NCBI RefSeq assembly: GCF_004337365.2
Contig: NZ_CP044016.1
Coordinates: 1,426,001 to 1,490,000 of the forward strand
Reading direction: 5' to 3'
Length of the DNA: 64,000 bases
DNA from: Rhizosphaericola mali
Lineage (GTDB): Bacteria; Bacteroidota; Bacteroidia; Chitinophagales; Chitinophagaceae
Shown: in pieces, positions 7,764 to 17,268 of the stretch
How the letters are laid out: each line of letters opens with the position of its first letter
Numbering within the stretch: the first letter of the stretch is position 1
Position numbers and translations under genes: made by a program
The notes under the pieces: model-generated
The model's database searches: none
Told to the model about the DNA's origin: nothing
The model's input: only the letters and a program-made list of their open reading frames with translations

Positions 7764-8060
7764 TTAGTCCAATGTTACACTACCAATAATGATATAATCA
7801 AAGTCGTCAGAGTTTTCTCTTACAAGTACGCCACCAACTGTTACGGAGTAATATTGTGAAAGAGGTTTAAATGTTGTCTTTTCGTATCTTGGTCTAAGTT
7901 CAAGCAAATCGCTTGTCATTTTCTTACCTGTCAATGGTTTTGTTAGTTTGACCAAAAGTTTGTCCCCGCCACGGTCAGAAAGAATTGTTCCAAAAAGATT
8001 TTCTTTCCAATCCCAAGGTTCGCTTACTATTATTCTAATTGTTTGTCCTTTTAAACTCAT
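7764..8060 (-). CDS. Small uncharacterised protein (cassette gene, first of a pair)
   Basis: This 98-aa protein opens MSLKGQTIRIIVSEPWDWKE and looks all-beta (alternating hydrophobic residues, GTILSDRGGDKLLVKLTKP, and VTVGGVLVRENSDDFDYIIIG near the end). It may be a small barrel, but no family is recognised. It is the gene at the promoter-proximal end of the array and sits 3 bases ahead of the 118-aa gene. No attI-like site or integrase gene is seen further upstream. Confidence 0.65.
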   Translation of the reverse strand: MSLKGQTIRIIVSEPWDWKENLFGTILSDRGGDKLLVKLTKPLTGKKMTSDLLELRPRYEKTTFKPLSQYYSVTVGGVLVRENSDDFDYIIIGSVTLD

Positions 8061-8230
8061 TCGTTGGTCAGTGTCGTGTCATGTCCTACTATAGGTTGAC
8101 TCTATTTTTGGGTTAATGAATCAAATTTAGTAATATTACAGTTCGGACAAAATCCTAACATTAATGTGTCAGACCAAACGGAAACGGGCTCTGCAGGGCG
8201 CAACCCGTTAGGGATAATCTGAACAGTGGA

Positions 8231-8260
8231 AATAAAAAATTGGATGCAAATCGTGCATCT
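8231..8260 (-). terminator. Hairpin terminator of the LytTR/kinase operon
   Basis: Read on the minus strand, GATGCA-CGATT-TGCATC forms a perfect 6-bp stem followed by CCAATTTTTT. It lies ~85 bases past the stop codon of the response-regulator gene. Confidence 0.65.
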
Positions 8261-8343
8261 GATTTTCTAAATTCATTTTTCATTGTAAATGCCTAAGAAA
8301 ACCCTTTTTGTCAGATTAAGTCTTAGTTATTACAATTGATCCA

Positions 8344-9072
8344 TTATCTCTTAAATATTCTTTTTTCTACATAAGCTTCATAAAAGGCCTCTCGGTAAAT
8401 GTTTCCTATTGGAATTTCATCATTTTGTATAAAAACGCTATTGTTGTCGAGTGCCGTAATATGTTGCACATTGATGATATAAGATTTACTGATTCTAAAA
8501 AATGTATTCTGAGGTAGTTGCTGATGAATCGTTTTGATATTCATTGCTGCAATTATTTTTTGACTATTGGTGTGTACGATAACGTAGTCTTTCAAACCTT
8601 CTATATACAAAACTTCGTTGTAGTTTACCTTATGAATTTTACGATCTGCACGTATAAAAAAATAATCTTCTGTATCAGAAATATTCGTTTCTATAGAGGA
8701 TATACTTTCTTCGGAATGTAATAGTTGATGATAATTGATGGCTTTTCGAATGGCTTTTTCAAATCGTTCCTTTACTATCGGTTTTACCAAATAATCAATC
8801 GCATCGACCTCATAACTTTCCAAAGCATATTCTTCGTAAGCTGTTGTAAATATAATTAAGGTGTCTGATTCTTTTATTTGCTTGGCAAAATCCAACCCAT
8901 TTACGCCCGGCATATTGATGTCTAGAAAAATCAAATCTATTTTATCCAAAACCTCTTTTGCCAATAGTGGACTGCTAAATTGTCCAATAATATTGATCTC
9001 TTTACAATCGCTCAGCAATTGCGTGATCGCTTCTCTTGCAAGAGGTTCGTCATCAATGATGATACAGTTCAT
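8344..9072 (-). CDS. LytTR-family response regulator
   Basis: This 242-aa protein has an N-terminal receiver domain (acidic pair at Asp7-Asp8, phospho-acceptor Asp51 in LIFLDINMPG, Thr76-Thr77, Lys97 in YLVKPI) and a C-terminal LytTR DNA-binding domain from about residue 135 (FFIRADRKIHKVNYNEVLYIEG, then FFRISKSYIINVQHI). Its start overlaps the kinase stop by four bases (ATGA), so the pair is translationally coupled. It should receive phosphate from that kinase and bind imperfect direct repeats. The divergent RND efflux operon is a candidate target by position only. Confidence 0.95.
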   Translation of the reverse strand: MNCIIIDDEPLAREAITQLLSDCKEINIIGQFSSPLLAKEVLDKIDLIFLDINMPGVNGLDFAKQIKESDTLIIFTTAYEEYALESYEVDAIDYLVKPIVKERFEKAIRKAINYHQLLHSEESISSIETNISDTEDYFFIRADRKIHKVNYNEVLYIEGLKDYVIVHTNSQKIIAAMNIKTIHQQLPQNTFFRISKSYIINVQHITALDNNSVFIQNDEIPIGNIYREAFYEAYVEKRIFKR

Positions 9073-10145
9073 AACAATAATTTTAGATTGATTTCATAGG
9101 TTTTGTCCTGCAATTCATTTTTGAGTAGGTATCTATTGGGGTAAATTAATTCTAATCTTCTTTTTACATTATTTAGCCCAATACCATGATTGACGGAATT
9201 ATTTTCTTTCTTAAAATTCAAGGGCAAACTATTTATACAACTAAAATACAACACTTTTCCTTCCTTTCTAAAATTGATATCTATAAAGGTCTCCGCCTCT
9301 ATGTCTGCACTATATTTTACCGCATTTTCTACGAAATTGGTAAATAACATGGGGGCTACTAGAAAATCTTCCATATCTCCTTCATTGCCAATTGTAAAAG
9401 TAAAATTGCTCCTTCTTATTTTTTCCAAGTTAAGCATGTCATTTAAAAACCTAATTTCAGATGATAGCAGCACTTGCGATCTTGCTGAGTCATATAATTG
9501 ATAACGTAAAATATTACTCAATCGCACTAATACTTCTGACGCTTTATCTGGATCTTTCTGGGTTAAAACATTCGCGTTGTTTAAGGTATTGAATAGAAAA
9601 TGCGGTGTAATTTGATTTTTTAATTGTTCTAATTCCGTATGTAAATTTTCTTTTTCTAACTCATTAATTCTTTCCGCATCGGTCAACCAGCGTTGAAATA
9701 GTTTGATCGCTGTAGTCGCCGCTATTAATACCAAATTAAAAAATGGAAACATAAATAATCCTTTGTGTAAAAGATTATAAGAGTCTTCCGCATTCACCAT
9801 ATATTTCTTAAACGTCTGATCATATAAGATCATGGCCAAATAAGTAATAAAGGTTGAAAGAAGGATTAGAAAAATGAATTGCGAATATTTTTTCTTGAAC
9901 AAATATTGCGGTATAAAAAAATACATATTCACGTAAAACATCGCAAACATGAAGAGATCCATCCATATCTGATGATAAGTATCAAACGGTTCTACAAATA
10001 TTTGTTTGCCTATATAGTTAAACAATATAATTACAATTAGGCAAAAGATATGTCTTGCCACACGCCAAGTTTTTCCTAGCATGATACTTTGTAAAAAATT
10101 GCTTTCATCGGTTTGTACTTTAGTTAAAGCCATAAACTTAACCAT
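9069..10145 (-). CDS. LytS-like sensor histidine kinase
   Basis: This 358-aa inner-membrane kinase has about four hydrophobic segments (near 30-50, 60-80, 88-108 and 130-148), a short coiled coil (ERINELEKENLHTELEQLKNQ) and the His_kinase motif ITPHFLFNTLNN with His182. The ATPase part has NFVENAVKYS as N box and GIGLNNVKRRL as G box. There is no separate sensor domain, so the membrane bundle probably senses the signal. It is first in a two-gene operon with the LytTR regulator and divergent from the RND genes, with 190 bases between the two starts. Confidence 0.94.
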   Translation of the reverse strand: MVKFMALTKVQTDESNFLQSIMLGKTWRVARHIFCLIVIILFNYIGKQIFVEPFDTYHQIWMDLFMFAMFYVNMYFFIPQYLFKKKYSQFIFLILLSTFITYLAMILYDQTFKKYMVNAEDSYNLLHKGLFMFPFFNLVLIAATTAIKLFQRWLTDAERINELEKENLHTELEQLKNQITPHFLFNTLNNANVLTQKDPDKASEVLVRLSNILRYQLYDSARSQVLLSSEIRFLNDMLNLEKIRRSNFTFTIGNEGDMEDFLVAPMLFTNFVENAVKYSADIEAETFIDINFRKEGKVLYFSCINSLPLNFKKENNSVNHGIGLNNVKRRLELIYPNRYLLKNELQDKTYEINLKLLL

Positions 10146-10335
10146 TTTAACAAAAATAGAAATATTCCCTTAGCATATTTCCATTATTATACTAAAGTAG
10201 TTCTTCTTTATACAAAATAAAAAATAGTAGCACCTAAAACAAATTTGCTATAAAAATTAGGCTCGTTGGTAGAATAATACCAAAATGCGTTTAGTTTTTT
10301 GGGAGTTTCGCTCTATTCGTAAAAATATAGACAAT

Positions 10336-11523
10336 ATGAAAGTCCGTTTTTCAGTCAACAGTTATCGATTCCAAATCGCCCTTCTGCTAGCTATAGCTGT
10401 TTTTTCCCTATGGAGTTGTGGTAGCAAACAAAATGCTCAAGACAATGCAACTACCGCAGCACCGAAATATAAAGTTTATAGCGTGATAGATACTTCTGCA
10501 CTATTATACACCGAATATCCTGCAACTTTAAAAGGAGTTCAAGACATAGAAATTCGTCCCAAAATTGATGGTTATATTGATAAAGTTTGGGTAGATGAAG
10601 GGCAAGCCGTTAAAAAAGGACAAGTGTTATTCACTATCCGAAATCCGGAGTACGAACAGTCATTGCGCTCTGCAGCTGCAGCAATAGAAAGCGCTAAAGC
10701 ACAAGTCGCTTCTGCGAAATTAGCCGTATACAAAACTATTCCTTTGGTCAAAAAAGGCATTATCAGCAACTATACTTTACAAGCGAATGAGTTGACCTTT
10801 GCTTCGCAAAAAGCGCTTTTAGCAGAGGCCGTTGCTACCTATAAAAATGCGCAAGTTAATTTGAGTTACACCACAATAACGAGTCCTGTAAGCGGTTACG
10901 TCGGCACATTGCCTATGAAATTGGGCAGTTACGTGAGTGCTACATCTACTGACCCTTTGACGACTGTTTCGGATATCAATAAAATCTATGCGTATTTCAG
11001 CATTAGTGAAAAAGATCCTTTGTTTTTGAGTCAAGACAAAAATTTATCTTTTGCAAAGAGAATAGAGCCTTTGCCTAATGCAAATTTATTATTGACAGAT
11101 AATGACATTTATCCCTTAAAAGGTAAGATGGAAACGGTGAGTGGCTTGATTAATACATCTACTGGATCCTTCAATATAAGAGCAGGATTTGACAATCCGC
11201 AACATACCTTAAGAAGTGGTGGTACGGGTACGATTCGTATTCCCGAGCAATTAAGCAATGCCATCGTCATTCCCCAAAGTGCTACGAATGATATTCAAGG
11301 AAAAATCTTGGTCTATGTTTTACAAAAAGACAGTTCTATCGTATCTGCAAAAGTCAGCGTAAAAGAAGTGCCTGGAGGTCAATACTATGTAGTCAATTCA
11401 GGATTAAAAACAGGTGATAAAATATTAGTCGAAGGCGTGGGAATTGTTGCAGAAGGAACTAAAATTTCTCCTAAATTAGTCGGTCCAAGCCAAGCATTGG
11501 CAGTAGATTCTACTTCATTATAG
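10336..11523 (+). CDS. RND efflux periplasmic adaptor (membrane fusion) lipoprotein
   Basis: This 395-aa AcrA/MexA-type adaptor links the inner-membrane pump to the outer-membrane channel. The start at 10336 gives a clean lipoprotein signal (FSLWSCGS); the frame also opens at 10285, but that adds 17 residues before the signal. The halves of the lipoyl domain are seen in IEIRPKIDGYIDKVWVDEGQ and in the stretch ending SPVSGYVGTLPMKLGSYVSA, with an alpha-hairpin of alternating Ala and Lys between. The beta-barrel and membrane-proximal domains follow. It lies 42 bases upstream of the pump gene. Confidence 0.95.
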   Translation: MKVRFSVNSYRFQIALLLAIAVFSLWSCGSKQNAQDNATTAAPKYKVYSVIDTSALLYTEYPATLKGVQDIEIRPKIDGYIDKVWVDEGQAVKKGQVLFTIRNPEYEQSLRSAAAAIESAKAQVASAKLAVYKTIPLVKKGIISNYTLQANELTFASQKALLAEAVATYKNAQVNLSYTTITSPVSGYVGTLPMKLGSYVSATSTDPLTTVSDINKIYAYFSISEKDPLFLSQDKNLSFAKRIEPLPNANLLLTDNDIYPLKGKMETVSGLINTSTGSFNIRAGFDNPQHTLRSGGTGTIRIPEQLSNAIVIPQSATNDIQGKILVYVLQKDSSIVSAKVSVKEVPGGQYYVVNSGLKTGDKILVEGVGIVAEGTKISPKLVGPSQALAVDSTSL

Positions 11524-11565
11524 TTAGGAATTGTTCAAATATATTTCAAATTAATTTTCGACAAG

Positions 11566-14500
11566 ATGTTCAAAGTTTTTATAAAAAATCCCGTACTATC
11601 AACGGTCATTTCCATATTGATTGTTATTCTAGGGATTATCGGAATCATATCTTTACCCGTGGCGCAATATCCAGAAATCGCACCGCCTACAGTTCAGGTT
11701 TCTACCACATATCAAGGTGCGAGTGCCGAGGTCGTGATGAATAGTGTTATCGTACCATTGGAAGAGCAAATTAATGGGGTGGAAAACATGAGTTACATGA
11801 CCTCCACAGCGTCTAGTGATGGTACCGCAACAATTCAAATTTATTTCAAATTAGGTACCGATCCCGATATGGCGACGGTCAATGTGCAAAACAGGGTTTC
11901 ACAGACATCAAGTTTGTTACCCGCGGCCGTCACTACGGCTGGAGTTACTACGCAAAAACAACAAAGTAGTAATGTATTAATTTTTGGTTTGTATAGTGAT
12001 AATCCAAACTATGATGCAACATTTATCCAAAACTATGCGAATATCAATATCATTCCTCAAGTAAAAAGGGTGAGCGGCGTTGGTAGCGCCTCTGCATTTG
12101 GTACGTTGGACTATTCTATGCGTATCTGGCTAAAACCAGATGTGATGGCGAGTTACGGTATCATTCCTGATGATATTAATACGGCGTTAGCAGAACAAAA
12201 TATCGAAGCTGCACCAGGCTCTTTGGGAGAAAGAGGCAAACAATCTTTTCAATATACTTTAAAATATAAGGGTAGATTAACGAGTGAAAAAGAATTTAGT
12301 GACATAATAGTTAAAGAAACATCCGACGGACAAATCTTACGTCTAAAAGATGTTGCTCGTATAGAATTGGGTTCTCAAACGTACAATTCTCTCCAAAAAA
12401 TAAATGGTCACCCCGCTATCGGTGTCGCTGTTACCCAAACTGCGGGTTCCAATGCGCAAGAGGTTATTGATCAATCCTTAAAAGTGTTAGAGGATGCGAC
12501 ACCAAACTTACCTAAAGGATTGCATTTCACTACCATGGTTAATATCAATAAATTCTTGGATGCATCTATTGAAAAAGTGATCCATACATTAATAGAAGCG
12601 TTTATCCTGGTATTTATAGTTGTATTCATTTTCTTACAAGATTGGCGATCAACATTGATTCCAGCAATTTCTGTCCCGGTAGCGATTGTAGGTACGTTTT
12701 TCTTTCTGAATCTATTTGGCTTTACGATAAATCTGTTAACACTTTTTGCCTTGGTATTGGCAGTGGGAATTGTCGTAGATGACGCCATTGTGGTGGTAGA
12801 AGCCGTTCATGCGAAAATGGATAAAGGCGAAAAATCTGCTTTGAATGCTTCATTAAATGCAATGAACGAAATCAGTGGTGCGATCATCAGCATTACACTA
12901 GTGATGGCGGCGGTATTCGTTCCGGTAAGTTTTATCAGTGGTTCCACTGGTGTATTTTACAAACAATTTGGTTTGACTTTAGCCATTGCGATTATACTTT
13001 CTGCGATTAATGCTTTGACTTTGAGTCCCGCATTATGTGCTATATTTTTAAAACCACATGAAGAAGGCGAACATAAGAAAAAAGGATTTTTACAAAGATT
13101 CTACGATTCTTTCAATACTGCCTTTGACGCAACTACGGCTAAATATAAAAAATCTGTTTCCTTTTTTGCCAAAAAGAAAGTATTGACATTAGGCGTTATA
13201 GTTGTATTTGGTGGGCTTTTATTTTACTTAATGAAATCCACACCTTCCTCTTTTGTACCCGATGAAGATATGGGAACAATTATGTGCGATATTAGTTTGC
13301 CTGCGGATGCTTCCATGGAAAGAACCAATGTAGTAGCAACAGAAGTAGAAAAATTAGCCAAAACATTGCCCGGCATTAATAATACCATGCGCATTGTAGG
13401 ACAAGGTATGTTGAGTGGAAAAGGAAGTAACTATGCAATGGTAATTATCGAGTTGAAAGATTGGAAATTACGTAGTGCGAAAGGGCAAGATGTAAATTCG
13501 CTTATTGGACAATTATTTGGAAAAGTGACCACTATAAAAAATGCGAAAGTAATTTTCTTCCCATCTCCCACAATCAATGGATTCGGGGTATCTGGCGGTT
13601 TTTCCTTCCAATTGCAAGATAAAACAGGAGGCGACATTCAAAAGTTCAATACGATTGCACAGAAATTTTTAGCAGCATTGAATCAAAGAAAAGAAATTCA
13701 ATATGCATCCACTTCATTCAACCCTAGTTTCCCACAGTATGAAGTGGAAATTGATGTTGCTAAAGTGAAAAAAGCAGGCTTCACCGTCAACAATGTTTTG
13801 GATGCGATGGAAGGTTATTATGGTGGAGTGTACGCATCGAACTTTAATAGTTATGGAAAATTGTTCCGTGTAACTTATCAGGCAGATGCAGACTATAGGG
13901 CAGATATCAACTCCTTGAATTTAATCAAAATCAGAAATACCAATGATTCTCTAGCTCCGATCAGCGCATTCGTTACTTTGAAAAAGATCTACGGACCACA
14001 ATCATTGAACCGTTTCAATATGTACACAGCTGTTTCCGTGAATGGTTCGCCCAATTCTAATTATAGTTCTGGTGATGCAATTAAAGCAATCAAGGAAGTC
14101 GCCGCAGAGACTTTACCTTCTGGTTATGGTTACGAATTCTCAGGTTTAACAAGAGAAGAGGTAAACTCTGGTACGCAGACGGTATATATATTCTTACTAT
14201 GTATCATCTTCGTTTACTTCTTGTTGAGTGCGCAATACGAAAGTTATATTTTGCCATTTGCCGTATTGTTGCCATTAACTATAGGTTTGTCTGGTGCATT
14301 CATATTTGCCAAAATATTTGACATAAGTAATAATATTTATTTGCAAATCACTTTGATTATGCTCATTGGTTTATTGGCAAAAAATGCGATTCTAATAGTT
14401 GAGTATGCCTTAGATCGTCGTCGATTAGGTATGCCTATAGTACAAGCTGCGATTGAAGGTGCGTCTGCACGTTTCCGCCCGATTTTAATGACTTCTTTTG

Positions 14501-14730
14501 CCTTTATTTTAGGATTGATGCCGCTGATGTTGTCCACTGGCGCGGGTGCAAATGGTAACAAATCCATTGGTACGGGAGCTATTGGTGGTATGCTCATCGG
14601 TACGGTGATTGGGATTTTTGTGATTCCTGCATTGTTCATTATGTTTCAGTCTTTACAGGAAAAAGTATCTAAAAAGAAGATTGTAGAAAATGTTGATGTA
14701 TCTAATAGTAATGCCGCTTTACCTGAATAA
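11566..14730 (+). CDS. RND multidrug efflux permease, HAE1 (AcrB/MexB) type
   Basis: This 1054-aa inner-membrane proton-drug antiporter has family-typical length and twelve expected membrane helices, with two large periplasmic loops. The N-terminus FIKNPVLSTVISILIVILG is characteristic, and the proton-relay pair Asp405-Asp406 lies in VVDDAIVVVEA. The second half carries LIGLLAKNAILIVEYA and the RFRPILMTSFAF signature. It is the middle gene of an adaptor-pump-channel operon. It appears intact, but its outer-membrane partner gene has an in-frame stop codon. Confidence 0.97.
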   Translation: MFKVFIKNPVLSTVISILIVILGIIGIISLPVAQYPEIAPPTVQVSTTYQGASAEVVMNSVIVPLEEQINGVENMSYMTSTASSDGTATIQIYFKLGTDPDMATVNVQNRVSQTSSLLPAAVTTAGVTTQKQQSSNVLIFGLYSDNPNYDATFIQNYANINIIPQVKRVSGVGSASAFGTLDYSMRIWLKPDVMASYGIIPDDINTALAEQNIEAAPGSLGERGKQSFQYTLKYKGRLTSEKEFSDIIVKETSDGQILRLKDVARIELGSQTYNSLQKINGHPAIGVAVTQTAGSNAQEVIDQSLKVLEDATPNLPKGLHFTTMVNINKFLDASIEKVIHTLIEAFILVFIVVFIFLQDWRSTLIPAISVPVAIVGTFFFLNLFGFTINLLTLFALVLAVGIVVDDAIVVVEAVHAKMDKGEKSALNASLNAMNEISGAIISITLVMAAVFVPVSFISGSTGVFYKQFGLTLAIAIILSAINALTLSPALCAIFLKPHEEGEHKKKGFLQRFYDSFNTAFDATTAKYKKSVSFFAKKKVLTLGVIVVFGGLLFYLMKSTPSSFVPDEDMGTIMCDISLPADASMERTNVVATEVEKLAKTLPGINNTMRIVGQGMLSGKGSNYAMVIIELKDWKLRSAKGQDVNSLIGQLFGKVTTIKNAKVIFFPSPTINGFGVSGGFSFQLQDKTGGDIQKFNTIAQKFLAALNQRKEIQYASTSFNPSFPQYEVEIDVAKVKKAGFTVNNVLDAMEGYYGGVYASNFNSYGKLFRVTYQADADYRADINSLNLIKIRNTNDSLAPISAFVTLKKIYGPQSLNRFNMYTAVSVNGSPNSNYSSGDAIKAIKEVAAETLPSGYGYEFSGLTREEVNSGTQTVYIFLLCIIFVYFLLSAQYESYILPFAVLLPLTIGLSGAFIFAKIFDISNNIYLQITLIMLIGLLAKNAILIVEYALDRRRLGMPIVQAAIEGASARFRPILMTSFAFILGLMPLMLSTGAGANGNKSIGTGAIGGMLIGTVIGIFVIPALFIMFQSLQEKVSKKKIVENVDVSNSNAALPE

Positions 14731-14791
14731 TCGAATACTAAACAACAGCATTTAGTGGAACAAACTAAGTGCTGTATTGAAAATATCAGTT

Positions 14792-16213
14792 ATGAAAAAG
14801 AAACAAATTTTCCCTTATATACTTGCCGCTGCCACCATCGCGTCTATGAGCCAAGGTTGCAAAGTGGTAAAACCTTATAGTCCGCCCAAGATGGACAGCT
14901 CTATAGTCAATAAATTATATCGTGATAGTAGTGTAACAGATACTTCTACTATGGCAAAAATTGCGTGGAATGATTTTTTCACTGACACACATTTGCAAGC
15001 ATTAATTGCAGAAGGATTGGCAAACAATCTGAACTTAAAAACCTATGTAGAAAAGGTAAACGAAGCTGCGGCAACGTTCAAAGAAAGTAAAATGGCTTTT
15101 TTGCCAACCCTTACCGCAGGCCCGCAAGTTACAGATACTAAAAATTCTAAAGCGGCGATGAACTATCCTGTTGGCGTTAATATTAATTTGAAAACGGTTA
15201 CGTATCAATTGGCATTAACCTCCACTTGGGAAATCGATATTTGGGGTAAGTTAAAAAGTTCCAAAAAAGCAGCCCTCGCTAATTTATTGGCTTCTGATGC
15301 CGCACAGCGTGCTATCCAAACACAAATCGTAGCAAATATTTCAACTTACTACTATGATTTATTGGCCTACGATCAGCAACTAAAAATCACCAATGAAAGT
15401 ATTGAACGCTATAAAAAAGATGTAGAATCTAACAAAGCGTTGATGGAATCTGGTACGGTAAATGGAGCCTCTATCGTACAAAGTGAAGCCAATTTACATA
15501 GTGCAGAAGTGACATTGCCGACGATAAAACAAAATATTCGTCAAACAGAAAATGCCATTTGTTTATTACTAGGAAAAGAACCTGGACCCATTGAAAGAGG
15601 CACATTGGCGGAACAAATTCCTTATCAAAATATCCAAACAGGTTTGCCCGCGTCTTTATTGCGCTACCGTCCTGATGTGCAACAAGCGGAGCTTTCCTAT
15701 CGCTATTATTTTGAAAATACCAACTATGCAAAAGCTAGTATGTATCCAAGTTTGGCGATTACAGCGGCCAGTGGAGGTTTGTCTACTTTGAAACTAAAGA
15801 ACTTCTTTAAAGAATCATGATTTTATAGTTTGACTGGAAGCTTGTTGGCACCAATATTATATAAAGGCACTTACAAAGCGCAATATAAAACGGCAATAGC
15901 ACAACAAAATGAAGCATTGTATACGTTCCAAACGGCAATGCTAACCGCAGGACAGGAAGTTTCCAATGCTTTATTTTCTTACCAAACAGCCCTTGAATTA
16001 CAAAAAGCGAGAAAAGCGCAAATTTTCTCTTTGGAAAAATCTGTTGATTTCACTAAAGATTTGATGGAATATACGCAAACCTACAATTTCACCGATGTAC
16101 TTACTTCTGAACAGACTTTATTGTCTGCACAGCTTTCTGGCGTTTCGGATAAATTACAAGAGTTGACCGCTTTAGTTACTTTATATCAAGCGCTGGGTGG
16201 CGGTTGGAAATAA
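14792..16213 (+). pseudogene. NodT/OprM-type outer-membrane efflux lipoprotein, interrupted by an in-frame TGA
   Basis: Two open segments (14792-15820 and 15821-16213) lie in the same frame, separated only by one TGA at 15818-15820. Reading through gives about 474 residues, the normal length for this TolC-like family. The N-terminus has a lipoprotein signal (MSQGCKVV). WEIDIWGKLK and RYRPDVQQAELSYR are family landmarks, and the part after TGA (SLTGSLLAPILYKGTYKAQY) continues the same domain. This is therefore a nonsense change, not a frameshift. The truncated product lacks the final strand and helices. The ATG at 14792 is preferred over 14777 because it gives the cleaner signal peptide. Confidence 0.88.
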
Positions 16214-16307
16214 TTCATTTATTTGCATAATATTTTCAGTAATTTTATTTACACCTTTATGCTATTTGGAATTTATTTGGAATAACATTTTTTAAATTAT
16301 CTTCACT

Positions 16308-16958
16308 ATGAAACAGATTGTAATATTTATCCTATCCGTTGCATTAATGTCTGCATGTATTGCATAAAGCCAAACGAAAGCATCGGCTTGGGACAATTCC
16401 TATGGCGGAGTAGATAAATTGTATGACAAATATCTATTAAAACTACGCGCAGCAATTGCACCAAAATTCAAAACACTCCAATTTAAAGATGCGGTTACGG
16501 GCAAAACAATGACCTATAATTTATTTATTCCCAAATATTATGACAAGAAAAAAAGCTATCCATTAGTACAATTTATTGCAGATGCGAGTACCGTTGGTAA
16601 AGGCGCAAAAGCACCGTTGATGCAAGGTTATGGCGGCATTATTTGGGCAACAGAAGAAAGTCAAAAAGCGAATCCTAGTTTTGTATTAGTAACCGCATTT
16701 GCGGGCCCAGATTGGGCTGTTAATGACAAACAAGAAACAAGTGATGAGATGGCTATTTCATTTCGCTTATTGAATAATGTAGTGGCGAACAATAGTATTG
16801 ATACGAATCGAATTTACACAACTGGTCAATCTATGGGAGGCATGATTTCCTTTTATTTAAATGCCACACATCCTAATTATTTTGCAGCATCATTATTTGT
16901 CGGAAGTCAATGGGATATTAATGTATTACAGCCCTTGGAATTGTTCAGTAGGAAATGA
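16308..16958 (+). pseudogene. Exported PHB-depolymerase-like / esterase gene, broken
   Basis: Starting at the ATG at 16308, a signal peptide (MKQIVIFILSVALMSACIA) runs into an in-frame TAA at 16365 where CAA (Gln) would fit, since the next residues are SQTKASAWDN. The frame then stays open to 16958 and shows an alpha/beta-hydrolase of the PHB depolymerase/feruloyl esterase sort, with LPLVQF-like strand YPLVQFIADAS, GPDWAVND, and nucleophile elbow GQSMGG. It ends early, soon after the elbow (LQPLELFSRK), without the acid and histidine part. A nonsense codon plus a truncated 3' end mark it as a decaying gene. Confidence 0.8.
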
Positions 16959-17268
16959 TTACAAACCCACCGAAATCTATATCAACTATTACTCTTGATA
17001 GATTTTCGTAATCTACTTAAAATTAGACCTGTGACTATAATCAAATACTTTTAAATCATTGTTGTCCAACAAACATCTAAAAGACATTGACCCTATTCAT
17101 CTACAAATATAGTAGACTTATTAATTAAATAAATACTTAATTATTTATGAGTCAATATAATATGTGACAATAATTTACACATCCTTTATACAAATTATTT
17201 AGTATATAAAAAATTATAAATCCATTTAAAATACAGACCCATATAAACAATCCATATTTTATCATCAC
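16959..17268. other. AT-rich gap between the broken esterase and the pectin operon
   Basis: No gene is seen. It contains the first copy of the 19-bp dyad (17099-17117) and is otherwise AT-rich sequence past the 3' ends of both neighbours. No clear terminator hairpin was found. Confidence 0.6.
17099..17117. promoter_or_regulatory. 19-bp dyad, copy 1 (ATCTAC-N7-GTAGAC)
   Basis: ATCTAC-AAATATA-GTAGAC matches copy 3 at 46795 in 18 of 19 positions. It lies beyond the distal end of the minus-strand pectin operon, where no downstream gene obviously needs it. Its minus strand reads TATATTTG, a Bacteroidota -7 box. Confidence 0.5.

Larger units (their letters stand above)
3807..8060 (-). mobile_element. 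Integron-type gene-cassette array without an integrase (CALIN)
   Basis: Five attC-like sites with RYYYAAC/GTTRRRY-type ends and long internal dyads alternate with minus-strand genes, one cassette each (the last has two). Every site lies at the 3' side of its gene, as attC does in integron cassettes. Three sites (4861-4997, 5573-5708, 6310-6447) are near-copies of one another, as is usual in chromosomal integrons. The cargo is typical: single promoterless genes of unknown or stress-like function, without shared ancestry. No integron integrase lies in the window; the array starts directly after the IS91 remnant. Confidence 0.75.

Noticed and set aside
8153-8213. Possible sixth attC-like site (TCCTAAC ... 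GTTAGGG, 61 bp)
   Set aside because: The cores are complementary, but the sequence inside does not form the matching outer stem; only a right-hand hairpin (ACGGG/CCCGT) is seen. It is more like an isolated repeat or chance dyad.
15818-15829. Frameshift in the outer-membrane efflux gene
   Set aside because: Both halves are in the same frame; the break is one TGA codon, not a shift.
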